Assembly (NCBI GenBank): GCA_964596985.1
Contig: CAZQWG010000003.1
Coordinates: forward strand, 124,001-188,000
From: GCA-020345945 sp964596985
GTDB taxonomy: Archaea > Thermoproteota > Bathyarchaeia > RBG-16-48-13 > GCA-020345945
Length of the DNA stretch: 64,000 nucleotides
Direction: 5' to 3'
Shown: positions 42,817-52,300 of the stretch, piece after piece
How positions within the stretch are numbered: the stretch's first letter is position 1
Layout of the letters: every line of letters begins with the position of its first letter
The notes under the pieces: generated by a model
Databases searched by the model: none
The model's input: only the letters and a program-made list of their open reading frames with translations
What the model was told of the DNA's origin: nothing
Translations under genes and position numbers: made by a program

Positions 42817-43131
42817 CTACTCCTTGACCCTCTCTATCTTGGCGATGACTGGTCTCATTCCATCAGAGCAACAAGCGATTATTGTCCCTTCCTCTTTCAT
42901 CCAGGGGAAGTTACCGCCCATCATCAGTGTGACCACTTCTGGGTAAATATCATGCCACATCCATGTGCAGAAGCCATCTGGAATCTTTCCTTCCTTAACA
43001 GTGAACACCGTTCCTTCTTTCAAGATCGGGCAGATGTTGTTTGGCTTAGCCCCCAATTCTTCTGCCTTTTCTTCGCCGAACACCTCTTGGGTGCTCAACG
43101 CCTTCAACACAGTTATCGTCAGATCAACCAT
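42817..43131 (-). CDS. TIGR04076-like protein
   Basis: 104 aa from ATG 43131, behind GAGGGTGG (a longer frame starts at 43170). Family marks: VDLTITVLKAL, CPILKEGTVFTVKEG, PDGFCTWMWHDIYPEVVTLM MGG and the closing CCSDGMRPVIAKIER. Members are short proteins of unknown function with conserved Cys; they are frequent in anaerobes. Confidence 0.75.
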   Translation of the reverse strand: MVDLTITVLKALSTQEVFGEEKAEELGAKPNNICPILKEGTVFTVKEGKIPDGFCTWMWHDIYPEVVTLMMGGNFPWMKEEGTIIACCSDGMRPVIAKIERVKE

Positions 43132-43262
43132 ATCTCTATACCACCCTCTACCCAATAGTTTTTTAATCAATACTTAAGGTTGATGACTTCAACTGCCACT
43201 CAGAGAACTACGAAAAAGTGAAATTGGATTTCGACCGATAACTACTTGGAGTAATAGAGTCA

Positions 43263-44747
43263 ATGAACAAGCCTTACTTAGTTGGTATCGATATAGGGAC
43301 TCTCGGGTCCAAGGGTGTTGTGACCGATCTCAAAGGGAACATACTGGCAGAAGATTTCAGGGAGCACGGTGTTATCCATCCACAGCCCGGGTGGGCTGAA
43401 CATAACCCCGATGAGGACTGGTGGAAGGATTTTGTTCTGATCTCTAGGCGGATAATAGAAAAGTCAGGAATAGACTCGAAGAAGATTGCTGCAGTTGGGA
43501 CGAGTAGCCTGGTCTCGGAGATGACTCCTCTGGACGGGGACTGGCGCCCAATAAGGAACTCTATTCTATATTCGGATAATAGAGCGGTTGAGGAGATCGA
43601 GTATGTGAACAAGGTTCTAGGCACTACCCTGACAAGCGAGGAGATCACCCCCAAGATTCTGTGGATGAAGAAACATGAGCCTGGAAACTATGAGAAGACA
43701 AGGATGGTAGTCAACGCGGTCAGCTACATCGTCTGGAAGCTAACAGGGAGATTCACCGTTGGGCAGGGGCTGGCTTACGGTTACGGTGGGGTCTTTGATC
43801 CGGTGAAGGGGGAGTGGAGTGAGGAAGCATGCGAGAAGCTGGGTATTCCGGTGGACATATTTCCACCCGTCTACTCACCGGCAGACATCGCTGGAGAGGT
43901 TACCACAGGGGCTGCTATGGAGACTGGTCTCGCTGAGGGGACTCCGGTGATTGTCGGGACAGGTGATGGTGCCATGTCGAGCCTTGGGGCTGGAATGGTG
44001 AAAGAGGGGGATGGCATGATATATTATGGGACCGCAGGACTGTTCCATGTTCTCGACCAGGACTTGGAGGATAGGTTGACTGGGGTAGGGGAGTTCAGGC
44101 TCGGGGAGTACGGCAGGGCATATATGCTCACCACTGGGGAGTCGTTGAGGTGGTTCAGAGATAGGTTCGGATTCCACGAGACCGAAGCGGAGAAGCGAAT
44201 AGGTCTAAGCGCATATCACCTACTGGACGAGCAGGCAGCCAAGATACCTCCGGGATCAAACGGGGTGATAATCCTACCGTACTTCATGGGCCAACGATCC
44301 CCAGAGTTCAATCCCTCAGCCAGAGCCGTCATATTCGGTCTCTCCATATCACACACGAGAATACACATATACCGTGCCCTACTGGAGGCCTTCGGATACG
44401 GGGTCTACCACGGGCTGCTAACTGGAAGAAAGAAACCGAATAGGATTGTCGCAACAGGAGGCGGGGCGAGAAGCGCGTTGTGGAGACAGATAGTCAGCGA
44501 CATTATTGACATTCCCCAAGAGTATGCTGCCAAGGCTGACGCGCCGCTGGGTGACGCCTACTTCGCGGGATACGGCATCGGCATCTTCAAAGACTTCAAG
44601 ACCATGAAAAACGATTGGATCAAAGTTACTGCAATCACACAGCCCAGGTCCGATGTTCACAAGAAATATCTCAAGCTCTTTGAGGTATACAAAGGCCTAC
44701 ACATACTGAAGGATCAGTTCACAATACTAGAGGAAGCCGTGGGCTAA
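43263..44747 (+). CDS. FGGY-family carbohydrate kinase
   Basis: 494 aa. The two-domain hexokinase-like fold: VGIDIGTLGSKGVVTDLKG (phosphate 1), EHNPDEDWWKDF, the conserved D/W stretches, GTGDGAMSSLGAGMVKEGDG (phosphate 2/catalytic) and RIVATGGGARSALWRQIVSD (adenosine). Members phosphorylate xylulose, ribulose, glycerol, fuculose and similar. The exact sugar cannot be told. Neighbours (dehydrogenase, ECF transporter, FbaB-like aldolases) suggest a keto-sugar made by the dehydrogenase that is phosphorylated here and then cleaved. Confidence 0.9.
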   Translation: MNKPYLVGIDIGTLGSKGVVTDLKGNILAEDFREHGVIHPQPGWAEHNPDEDWWKDFVLISRRIIEKSGIDSKKIAAVGTSSLVSEMTPLDGDWRPIRNSILYSDNRAVEEIEYVNKVLGTTLTSEEITPKILWMKKHEPGNYEKTRMVVNAVSYIVWKLTGRFTVGQGLAYGYGGVFDPVKGEWSEEACEKLGIPVDIFPPVYSPADIAGEVTTGAAMETGLAEGTPVIVGTGDGAMSSLGAGMVKEGDGMIYYGTAGLFHVLDQDLEDRLTGVGEFRLGEYGRAYMLTTGESLRWFRDRFGFHETEAEKRIGLSAYHLLDEQAAKIPPGSNGVIILPYFMGQRSPEFNPSARAVIFGLSISHTRIHIYRALLEAFGYGVYHGLLTGRKKPNRIVATGGGARSALWRQIVSDIIDIPQEYAAKADAPLGDAYFAGYGIGIFKDFKTMKNDWIKVTAITQPRSDVHKKYLKLFEVYKGLHILKDQFTILEEAVG

Positions 44748-44795
44748 ACCAATTCGAAACAGAAAAAAGAGATAGGAGTTTGACAACTGCCTCTT

Positions 44796-45641
44796 CTATT
44801 TCTTCTTCGCAGGCGCTGATTCTTCTATTGGCTCTACCGCACGTGATCCTCCAACGGCTCTACGTGCCGACATTCCAGCGAGCATACCAACCATTACGAC
44901 AACCCAGCTGATCGGCCAGTAAATCCAGTAGCGTACCATCGCAGCAGGAAACGCCTCTGCCGGGTATTGAATAACGTTTGTCAGCCAGAACACTCCGACT
45001 GGAGGCATACTGTGAATCAACTCCCCGATTATGTAGACTACGGGGATAGCCACAGCCTTCGACAGCCTCCTCCCACCAACCTTCCCGTAGAGGAACTTGA
45101 AGTATAGTAAGCCATTGACAGCCCAGATTCCAGCGTCCATCGTTAGCCAAGCAACGGAAGTGATGCTCAAAGCTCCCCCGATGATGTGCCAGATCAACTG
45201 ACCTATCCACAGTCCTCCGAAGGAGACGATGGCCCCGAAGTATGAGGCGGACGCGGCGATAGTCAGAGCTTGAAGATCTATGTTGAGGGGGTTCCCGATC
45301 CCTGCGATTCCGAAGAGCGCACCGATGATTGCTATGGCTGAGTACACGTAGGCATTGCTTACAGTCACTTTCTGACCTGGAACGTATTTACCCGGAGGTG
45401 TGTTCCACTCTGGATGCTTGGCAAAGGTATACATTGCCAGCACTGCAAACGGTGCCATGCAAAGGAAAGCCAGAGAGTAGAGCAGCAACGTTCTACCTGG
45501 GGAGCCAACGACACCAAGTTTGGGTCCCCAAGGCTCCGCCCATAGGAGGTGTGCAGCAAAACCGATCATCCCTAGTATGGTAATGATTCTCAATGCGTAG
45601 TCTGTTTTGGTTTCTCCTACTAGTTCTTTGACAATAGACAT
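44796..45641 (-). CDS. polytopic membrane protein, probable ECF substrate-binding (S) subunit
   Basis: 281 aa, about seven hydrophobic segments, with the segment GIGNPLNIDLQALTIAASAS YFGAIVSFGGLWIGQ... resembling S components, and a charged tail (EPIEESAPAKKK). It is convergent with the kinase and lies 320 bp before the EcfT-A-T operon on the other strand, separated by the left 116-bp repeat. S-type function is inferred from fold pattern and position; the family is not certain. Confidence 0.55.
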   Translation of the reverse strand: MSIVKELVGETKTDYALRIITILGMIGFAAHLLWAEPWGPKLGVVGSPGRTLLLYSLAFLCMAPFAVLAMYTFAKHPEWNTPPGKYVPGQKVTVSNAYVYSAIAIIGALFGIAGIGNPLNIDLQALTIAASASYFGAIVSFGGLWIGQLIWHIIGGALSITSVAWLTMDAGIWAVNGLLYFKFLYGKVGGRRLSKAVAIPVVYIIGELIHSMPPVGVFWLTNVIQYPAEAFPAAMVRYWIYWPISWVVVMVGMLAGMSARRAVGGSRAVEPIEESAPAKKK

Positions 45642-45725
45642 TTTGCTTTATGTCACTCCTTTATTTCCATGATATAGTACTTGAGAATTGCTTTTAAAGG
45701 CTTTCATACGCCAGAACATAATTGG

Positions 45726-45841
45726 CTAGATGGTATGGGATACGTTTTCTGTGGACTCGTTGAGGGTATCGCGGGTGGCTAAGGCCCCGCATAAGCTTGG
45801 TCCGAATGAGACCCTCAGCTAAACTGGGCTGAATCTGAGCG
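45726..45841 (+). repeat. 116-bp perfect inverted repeat, left copy (structured element)
   Basis: Identical base for base to the reverse complement of 49,750-49,865. Contains TTGAGGGT ... ACCCTCAG (outer stem) and GCGGG/CCCGC (inner hairpin). The two copies flank the ECF T-AA-T operon (3.9 kb). Confidence 0.85.
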
Positions 45842-45961
45842 ACTAGGAGCTTGAGAAGGCTGGAGTGAGTTATATCAAGGAGAAGAGATCACAAGGAGCA
45901 TTATTAGTTAGTTAGAGAGTTAGAGCTGGGTATAAAGAGAAGACTGGTGGGAGGATAGAAT

Positions 45962-46792
45962 TTGGCGCTACCTAGAGGATTTGAGAGTAGAGACACACCA
46001 GTACATAAACTTTGCATTATCACAAAGATAGCAGTCACTGCCTCATTTATCACACTTGCAGGACTCTACCTCGATCCCCTGCTTCTTCTCCCCCTACTCC
46101 TTTTTAGCATACTCTGGTGCTTTCTAGCAAGGGTTCCTACCAAGTGGTTCTCCATAAACATGATCATCACTAGCATCTTCGCACCCTTCCAGTTTCTCGT
46201 TGCGTTGCTTCAGACAAACCCCCAGCTTTTCAAGGTCACTCCACCTGAAGTCTCTTCCTTGGAGCTAATCGCTGTAAGTATACCGTATCTTGGGAGGGTC
46301 AAGTTCACATACGGGGCAGCAATATGGATGTTGGGTGGCTGGTTCCGGAGATACACAGTACTTCTTATCGCATCCACCTTCGCCTATTCTGCATCGATGC
46401 CAGAGATAACAAGTCTCTTAACCATATTGCACTTCCCGACTCCAATCGTCTACATTTTCATGGTCTGCTATCGTTACTTTCCGATGATGCTGAGGATGGT
46501 GGGCAACATATCATCCGCACAGAAACTGCGGGGATGGAAAGCCGAGAGTAGAAAACCTTTGAAGCTCGCCTCGGAGTTGACCCCGTTCATCACCCCTCTG
46601 ATGAGAAGGGTCGGTCAAATGGCTGAGCAAGTCGCGGTCGGCGCGCAGATTCGTGCCCTCGGAGCAAGGCGGATCACACCCATCAGGCCATTAAAGATGG
46701 GAATCGGAGATTATTTATTGGCCTCCTGCTCACTGCTTGTGTTCATTATTGGAGTATACATGTTAATGGCACATAATGTAGGACTCATATAG
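45962..46792 (+). CDS. ECF transporter transmembrane subunit EcfT (copy 1)
   Basis: 276 aa, TTG start after GGGAGGAT. Five or six transmembrane segments and the coupling helices of EcfT: NISSAQKLRGWKAESR near 180 and AEQVAVGAQIRALGARR near 224, equivalent to the two Ala-Arg-Gly motifs that contact the ATPases. Paralogous to the gene at 48,657 (AQTLRGWEAKSKNPFK; ATSAQIRAFGAGK). It links S subunits to the EcfA ATPases during vitamin, metal or substrate uptake. Confidence 0.85.
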   Translation: MALPRGFESRDTPVHKLCIITKIAVTASFITLAGLYLDPLLLLPLLLFSILWCFLARVPTKWFSINMIITSIFAPFQFLVALLQTNPQLFKVTPPEVSSLELIAVSIPYLGRVKFTYGAAIWMLGGWFRRYTVLLIASTFAYSASMPEITSLLTILHFPTPIVYIFMVCYRYFPMMLRMVGNISSAQKLRGWKAESRKPLKLASELTPFITPLMRRVGQMAEQVAVGAQIRALGARRITPIRPLKMGIGDYLLASCSLLVFIIGVYMLMAHNVGLI

Positions 46793-46900
46793 GGAAAAGT
46801 AAACAAAATAGTTTTTAATATAAATCAATCAATCTGAATTAACAAATAAAATATCATCGATACAAGGAACCAAACGCTATATTTTTGGAGATAGAGAGAA

Positions 46901-48652
46901 TTGAGTGTTGAATTCAGAAACTTCAGTTTCCTTCCCTTGGGTAGAGAAGAACCAATCCTCAAGAATATCAATCTACGAATAAGCCCCGGAAGCACGGTTG
47001 GAATAATCGGGAGGACTGGAGCAGGTAAGAGCGAGTTGCTCAAAGCACTCAACGGAATCGTGCCGAGAGCCGAGGTCGGTGTACAAGAGGGAGACGTAAT
47101 CGTTGACGGTATGAATACCAAGGACCATGAGATCTTTGAACTAGCAACACATGTGGGTATTCTCTTGGACAACCCTTCCACACAGCTCTTCGCCCTCACT
47201 GTGAAAGACGACATAGCATTCGGTCCTGCAAACCTCGGGTTGCCTGTCGACGAAATAGAAAGGAGAATAGAATCCGCCCTGAGTGCATCCCATCTTGAAG
47301 GCTTCGAAACCCGCGCCCCCAACGACCTATCAGGAGGCGAGCAGCAGAGTTGCGCGTTGGCAGGAATCCTTGCCATGGAACCAAGGGTCCTCGCTTTGGA
47401 CGAACCTATTACTTTTCTAGATCCTGTAGGGAAACAGAGAGTCCTCTCACTGGTAAAAGGTCTCTCTAAGAAACTGAAAAGCACAACCATTATTGCCGAG
47501 TCTGGCTCTGACATTGAGCCTCTCGCAGAATTCGTGGATCAAGTAGTAGTACTGCATGAAGGACAGATACTAATGGACGACAGTCCTAAATCGGTTCTTA
47601 CTTCTGATCTGCTGAAGAAGATAGGAGTGGGCCAGCCATCCGTCACAGAGCTTTTCCTGAATCTAAGAAGGAAGCGCAAGGGACTAACCGTGCCAATAAC
47701 ACTCGACGAAGCCGTTGATTCCATGAAGAAGCTCCTTAGAGAATCTAAGGCTGCACAAAAGAAACTGACTCGGAGAAAGAGGAGAAAAAAAACCGCAAAG
47801 AGAGGAGAAGGAGAACCTATCATAAGAGTCAGAGACTTGGAGCACGTCTATGAGGGAACCCCGCCAGTGAAGGCCTTGCAAGGCATCTCTTTCGAGATTC
47901 GCGAGGGAGAAATGGTGGGTCTTATCGGTCAGAATGGCTCGGGAAAGACAACTCTCTCATATCACCTGGTAGGTCTCCTCAAGCCCACAAACCCTGACGC
48001 GGAAGTAGTCGTGGACGGGCTAGACCTAACAAAGGAACCTATCTCTGAGATCATCAAACACATAAACTACGTCTTTCAGAATGCTGACGACCAATTATTC
48101 AGCGAAACAATCTTTGATGAAGTCGCCTACGGACCTAAGATGCTAGGGCTCCCCGAGACAGAAATTGAACAGAAAGTCATGGACACGCTTGGATTTTTCA
48201 GGATCGAGAAGAACCGAGATGACCCGATCTCCTTCTTGTCAACAAACCTGAAGACCTATACAGCTGTAGCATCCATCCTCTCTATGGAACCCAAGATCCT
48301 CATAGTGGACGAACCTACCACCGGGCTAGACCGAGCTGGCATCAAGGTCATCATGGAAGTCCTCAAAGATATGAATCGCAAAGGACGCACGATCATAGTG
48401 ATCACACACAATATGGATACCATAGCCGAGTACTGCACAAGAGTGCTAGTCATGAAGAAAGGAAACCTACTCCTCGACGGGCCTGTAAGAGAGATCTTTT
48501 CGCAGCCGGAGATCTTGGCTGAATCGAACGTTTATCCCCCCCAAATCACTCAGATGGGGCAGAAACTAGCCACATACGGATTACCGCCAGACGTTATGAC
48601 TGTCCAGGAGATGACCGGGATTCTCGGAAACCTCTTAAAGGAGGGGAGGTAG
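46901..48652 (+). CDS. fused double EcfA ATPase
   Basis: 583 aa with two ABC domains. First: Walker A GRTGAGKSEL near 40-49, signature LSGGEQQSCALAGIL, Walker B VLALDEPITFLDP. A Lys/Arg-rich linker (KKLTRRKRRKKTAKRGEGEP) joins them near 295. Second: GQNGSGKTTLSYHLVG, Q-loop YVFQNADDQLFSETIFDEVA and Walker B ILIVDEPTTGLD, but its signature is FLSTNLKTYTAVASIL instead of LSGGQ. Only one of the two composite ATP sites should then be canonical. TTG start at 46901. Couples to the flanking EcfT proteins. Confidence 0.9.
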   Translation: MSVEFRNFSFLPLGREEPILKNINLRISPGSTVGIIGRTGAGKSELLKALNGIVPRAEVGVQEGDVIVDGMNTKDHEIFELATHVGILLDNPSTQLFALTVKDDIAFGPANLGLPVDEIERRIESALSASHLEGFETRAPNDLSGGEQQSCALAGILAMEPRVLALDEPITFLDPVGKQRVLSLVKGLSKKLKSTTIIAESGSDIEPLAEFVDQVVVLHEGQILMDDSPKSVLTSDLLKKIGVGQPSVTELFLNLRRKRKGLTVPITLDEAVDSMKKLLRESKAAQKKLTRRKRRKKTAKRGEGEPIIRVRDLEHVYEGTPPVKALQGISFEIREGEMVGLIGQNGSGKTTLSYHLVGLLKPTNPDAEVVVDGLDLTKEPISEIIKHINYVFQNADDQLFSETIFDEVAYGPKMLGLPETEIEQKVMDTLGFFRIEKNRDDPISFLSTNLKTYTAVASILSMEPKILIVDEPTTGLDRAGIKVIMEVLKDMNRKGRTIIVITHNMDTIAEYCTRVLVMKKGNLLLDGPVREIFSQPEILAESNVYPPQITQMGQKLATYGLPPDVMTVQEMTGILGNLLKEGR

Positions 48653-48656
48653 AGAT

Positions 48657-49484
48657 ATGGTTTGGTTAGAGTACCAGTATAGGGATACGTTCGTACATAG
48701 GTTAAACCCATTCACCAGGCTCGTCATAACCTTCACGGTTATGCTCCTGGCTGGAACCTACCTTGATCCCGTGATCATTGCACCGATGTTTCTCTTCGCA
48801 CTCGCCTGGTGTTTGATTGCGAAGGTCCCAGTATCCTGGTTTAAGATCTACATAGTGATTCTATTCACGCTCTTTCCGTTCCAAATTCTCACGGCCTTTC
48901 TACAAAGGAGTACTGAGCTCTACAAGGTAATCCCACCAGAAGTTGCTTCCAAGGCCCTATTCTCTGCGACGTTGCCGATAATAGGTGAAATAGTGCTCAC
49001 TTACGGTGGTACGGTTTGGGTGCTGGGTCAGTGGGCTCGAATGTTCACGGCACTCTTAATGGCCTATGCTCTCGCGTACACCACATCAGTCACTGACATA
49101 ATCAACGTTCTAGCCATCTTCCGTGCGCCTTCACCTTTGCTTTTCATGATGACGGTGTCTTACAAGTTCGTTCCACAGATGCTGAGAGTTCTGAACACAA
49201 TAACCGCCGCACAGACCCTTCGAGGCTGGGAAGCAAAGAGCAAGAACCCTTTCAAGGTTGCCAAGAAAATGGCCCCTCTAATGACACCCTTAATGAGGAG
49301 GACAGGAGTCATCACGGAAGAAGTTGCAACATCTGCTCAGATTCGCGCCTTCGGTGCAGGCAAAGTGACCTCGACAGTAGAACTACATCTAAGGGCAAAG
49401 GATTACTTGTTAATCATTCTATCAATCGGAATATTGGCTTCAGGAATATACCTGATGGTATTCTACAAGTTTGGACTAATATAA
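48657..49484 (+). CDS. ECF transporter transmembrane subunit EcfT (copy 2)
   Basis: 275 aa, ATG 5 bp after the ATPase stop (overlapping GGGGAGG ribosome site). Five or six transmembrane segments; coupling motifs TAAQTLRGWEAKSKNPFK and ATSAQIRAFGAGK. The start WLEYQYRDTFVHRLNPFTRL matches copy 1 (FESRDTPVHKLCIITKI). Two different EcfT genes flanking one fused ATPase is uncommon; they may serve different S subunits or form a mixed complex. Confidence 0.85.
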   Translation: MVWLEYQYRDTFVHRLNPFTRLVITFTVMLLAGTYLDPVIIAPMFLFALAWCLIAKVPVSWFKIYIVILFTLFPFQILTAFLQRSTELYKVIPPEVASKALFSATLPIIGEIVLTYGGTVWVLGQWARMFTALLMAYALAYTTSVTDIINVLAIFRAPSPLLFMMTVSYKFVPQMLRVLNTITAAQTLRGWEAKSKNPFKVAKKMAPLMTPLMRRTGVITEEVATSAQIRAFGAGKVTSTVELHLRAKDYLLIILSIGILASGIYLMVFYKFGLI

Positions 49485-49719
49485 TTGGGGTGAAACACAG
49501 GGCATAGCAAGGAATGCTACTAGCTCCCTGTAAGAAACGTTGAGGGTTAGGTGGCATCCTCCTTATGACCGCAAGCCACTTAATCCTTCCCTTTCCGTCT
49601 CCTTAGCCTTCTCTCTTTCAGCTTCTCCATCTCACCTCTAATCTCTTATCCTCTTCAAGATCCGGTAGCGCAAAAGCCACAGGATATCTTTTCCGGGGTG
49701 GCTTACAGGCGGCATGCTC

Positions 49720-49865
49720 TTATAGGGTTTTTTTGGATAGTTGGGTAGCCGCTCAGATTCAGCCCAGTTTAGCTGAGGGTCTCATTCGGACCAAGCTTAT
49801 GCGGGGCCTTAGCCACCCGCGATACCCTCAACGAGTCCACAGAAAACGTATCCCATACCATCTAG
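49720..49865 (-). repeat. 116-bp inverted repeat, right copy (structured element)
   Basis: 49,750-49,865 is the perfect reverse complement of 45,726-45,841. On the minus strand it runs on through CGGCTACCCAACTA...CCCTATA, shared with the diverged copy at 39,806, so this copy is longer at its 3' end than the left one. It ends about 75 bp before an IS110 5' fragment. Confidence 0.8.
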
Positions 49866-49941
49866 ATGGTATGTTGAATTCTCTTTCCAGATATAGGGTT
49901 TGAGGAACAAACCATCGTATGTTGGGAGGAGAATTTGGTTG

Positions 49942-50202
49942 ATGTTTGTAGGTTTGGATGTACACAGAAGGGTCTGCCATGGGACTGTCCTGGATGAGCA
50001 TGACAGGATCGTGAGGCAGGGGAGGTTCAGTAACGACCCTGAGAGCCTCGGCGGTTTCCTGGAGGGGTTGGGGGAGTCAAGGGTAGTGATGGAGTCGGGT
50101 TACTGCTGGCAGCCTCTCTCCGATCACCTTGAGGAGGAGGACTACGACGTACGGATGGCTCACCCTTTGAAGACGAAGATCATCGCTAAGGCCAAGGTCT
50201 AG
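49942..50202 (+). pseudogene. IS110 transposase 5' fragment
   Basis: ATG 49942: MFVGLDVHRRVCHGTVLDEH, then RVVMESGYCWQPLSDHLEEE and MAHPLKTKIIAKAKV, then TAG. This is only the first quarter of a DEDD transposase, up to the Pro-x-KT block. The rest is absent. Confidence 0.8.
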
Positions 50203-50209
50203 GAATAAG

Positions 50210-50504
50210 GCTCATTATGATGGTCTGTCTTGATCCTCACCTCGGTGATAGCCCTGGTCTTGAACGGGTTCGAGGACTTCACCGGAACCCCTTCGGATTC
50301 AAGCCTGTCGTAGAGGCGGGTCCAGCTGGTTGGCTGAGCTCTCCATCACCATCTGGAACTCACCGTACCTCCTCACTCTCTCGATGAGGCTTCCTATCCC
50401 CTTGCTGTTATTTGGGAATCTGAGCTCGTTGACCAACCCACCATCTCATCAACCACAGCCGCCTGACACGCACGTTTGTGTACGTCTACACCTACATACA
50501 TCAT
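50210..50504 (-). pseudogene. IS110 transposase 5' fragment, opposite strand
   Basis: Minus strand: MMYVGVDVHKRACQAAVVDE (from 50,504), a frameshift near 50,445, then GIGSLIERVRRYGEFQMVME, SSANQLD and NPFKTRAITEVRIKTD. It ends at the same protein position as the plus-strand fragment 10 bp away, giving a head-to-head pair. Confidence 0.75.
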
Positions 50505-50741
50505 CTTCTCGATCACCTCTCTGGTTGGCCTAACACGCGGCAATCTCCTATACGCACGCAAAGTGCAGTAACCGAGCCGCATAGCCAAACGGGTTCATTC
50601 TCATGCTCGACCGCGAAGGTCACCGTGTTGCCGAACCCGGCCAACCACTAAAAGACCGGAATAACAACTCTTTCATCTTTTCTCGTGCGCTCAACAGAAA
50701 GCTTATTATTGATGAATTGTGAAGATTGGATTTCGATTGAT

Positions 50742-50828
50742 ATGGAACAACAAACAAAAATTATGGTAGTACTTGCAGTGGCATTAGTAGTGGTTTGGCT
50801 CGCATGGGGTGCAATGTTAGGGTTCTAA
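50742..50828 (+). CDS. 28-aa single-helix membrane peptide
   Basis: MEQQTKIMVVLAVALVVVWL then AWGAMLGF and TAA. One strongly hydrophobic helix; AT-rich with a TTATTATT box about 40 bp upstream. A short frame could arise by chance, but the composition is clearly membrane-like. Confidence 0.4.
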   Translation: MEQQTKIMVVLAVALVVVWLAWGAMLGF

Positions 50829-51166
50829 CACATGCACCTGTAGTCCACACTTCCCCCGAATACGCTACATAGAAAGCCTAAGTAATAGTCCACTGGTATC
50901 ACTATTAGTCTATATTAGTCTATAAGTGTCTCCAGTAGGCCTCGTTCACCGAATTTTTCTTTCCCTGGTTCTCCGGTAGCCGTTAGCGCTTCCCCTCAGA
51001 TTTTGAATAAACATAGTATGGGTCGAATATGTGTCTATGCTTCTGTGTTCAAAGCGTGGATTACTTTTATTCCATCCTCTGTGCAAGGTGTCCGGCTTTG
51101 TAAACAAACAGTTTAAGTATATTCGGTTATATAGACTCTAGGTGTGAAACTGGAAAAGGAATTGAT

Positions 51167-51979
51167 ATGACTTCAATCGGAAAGAAATTGAGAATGAGTA
51201 AGATTTTTGCGAAAGACGGGCGTGCACTGATCTTGGCTTATGACCATAGGAGTGGTGGTCGTACGGGGCCGGGTCTCGTAGATCCCGGCAAAACGATCAA
51301 CGCCATAGTTGAGGGGGGTGCAGACGCCATAATGACAACCCTTGGGGTTATTAGGCAGCACCACGAGAAGATGGCGACGGGACAGCTCGGAGTCATTGTT
51401 CGTGCAGACTGTGTAGGAAGCAGATACACACCGAAAGAACAGCGTGCAGCAGCATGGCCGGAGTTCGTCTCGGTTGAGACTGCTGTTAGGATTGGATGTG
51501 ATGCTGTTATAAACATGGTCATCCTTGGCTCCTCGAATGAGCTCAAGGCATTGGAGTTTGCAGCCAAACTAGGCAACGAGTGTGAAAAGTTCGGGATGCC
51601 TTGGGCTGCTGAGACACTCCCTGGCTTCGGCGGTAAACCGCTTCCAGACAATAAGGAGACGATTCTAGCCTGCTGCCAAGTCTCGGAAGAGTATGGTGCG
51701 GACTTCGTGAAGACACACTGGCCTGGTAGCGAAAAGGATCTAAAAGAGGCAATCAGCACGGTAAAGATACCCATACTCCTAGCCGGTGGAGCACCAACAT
51801 CCTCAGGGAAAGAATATCTTGAACTGGTTGAATCCGCTCTCAATGCTGGAGCGAAAGGCTTCTTCTGTGGAAGGAACATCTTCACGTACAAGGACCCAGC
51901 AAAGATGACAAAAGCGATTTCAATGCTTCTTCATGAAGGGGCATCTGCGGAGGAGGCTACAAAGACTCTTCCAGAATAG
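51167..51979 (+). CDS. class I fructose-bisphosphate aldolase/LsrF-like (DeoC-FbaB superfamily)
   Basis: 270 aa. Barrel with LILAYDHRSGGRTGPG (phosphate/substrate loop), Schiff-base lysine in YGADFVKTHWPG and the phosphate site LLAGGAPTSSGKEYLELVE. FbaB/LsrF-type enzymes cleave or transfer on keto-sugar phosphates. TATA-like TTTAAGTATA is about 60 bp upstream. It fits as the cleavage step after the FGGY kinase. Paralogue on the other strand at 52,290. Confidence 0.85.
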   Translation: MTSIGKKLRMSKIFAKDGRALILAYDHRSGGRTGPGLVDPGKTINAIVEGGADAIMTTLGVIRQHHEKMATGQLGVIVRADCVGSRYTPKEQRAAAWPEFVSVETAVRIGCDAVINMVILGSSNELKALEFAAKLGNECEKFGMPWAAETLPGFGGKPLPDNKETILACCQVSEEYGADFVKTHWPGSEKDLKEAISTVKIPILLAGGAPTSSGKEYLELVESALNAGAKGFFCGRNIFTYKDPAKMTKAISMLLHEGASAEEATKTLPE

Positions 51980-52027
51980 CGCGATGGTATGAGAAGGGCT
52001 TTATCTTTTAGGCGCTCATGCCATCGT

Positions 52028-52300
52028 ATGAGCGTCCTTGTTTGCGAGTTGGATGTTCACTCTGAATCGACTTATGTAACCGTTCTGGCCACTGATGGGA
52101 GGGTTTTGGCCCAGAAGAGGATGCCGAACGGGCTTGTCCCCGCCTTCCTCAGACCATACGGGATTGAGGGGGTGGGTCTTGAGACTTCGACTTATATCGC
52201 CCGCCGTACCGTCGTCGGGTCGAGGAAGGGTATGATGTCCTCATGTCTCATCCGAAGAAGACACGGTACATCGCTAGCTCGCGCGCATTCTATGCACCTA
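52028..52300 (+). pseudogene. IS110 transposase 5' fragment
   Basis: ATG 52028: MSVLVCELDVHSESTYVTVL, GIEGVGLETSTYIA; then a frameshift near 52,200 and YRRRVEEGYDVLMSHPKKTR YIASSRAFYAPK. Ends close to the Pro-KKT block, like the two fragments at 50 kb, and overlaps the end of the aldolase gene on the other strand. Confidence 0.75.
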
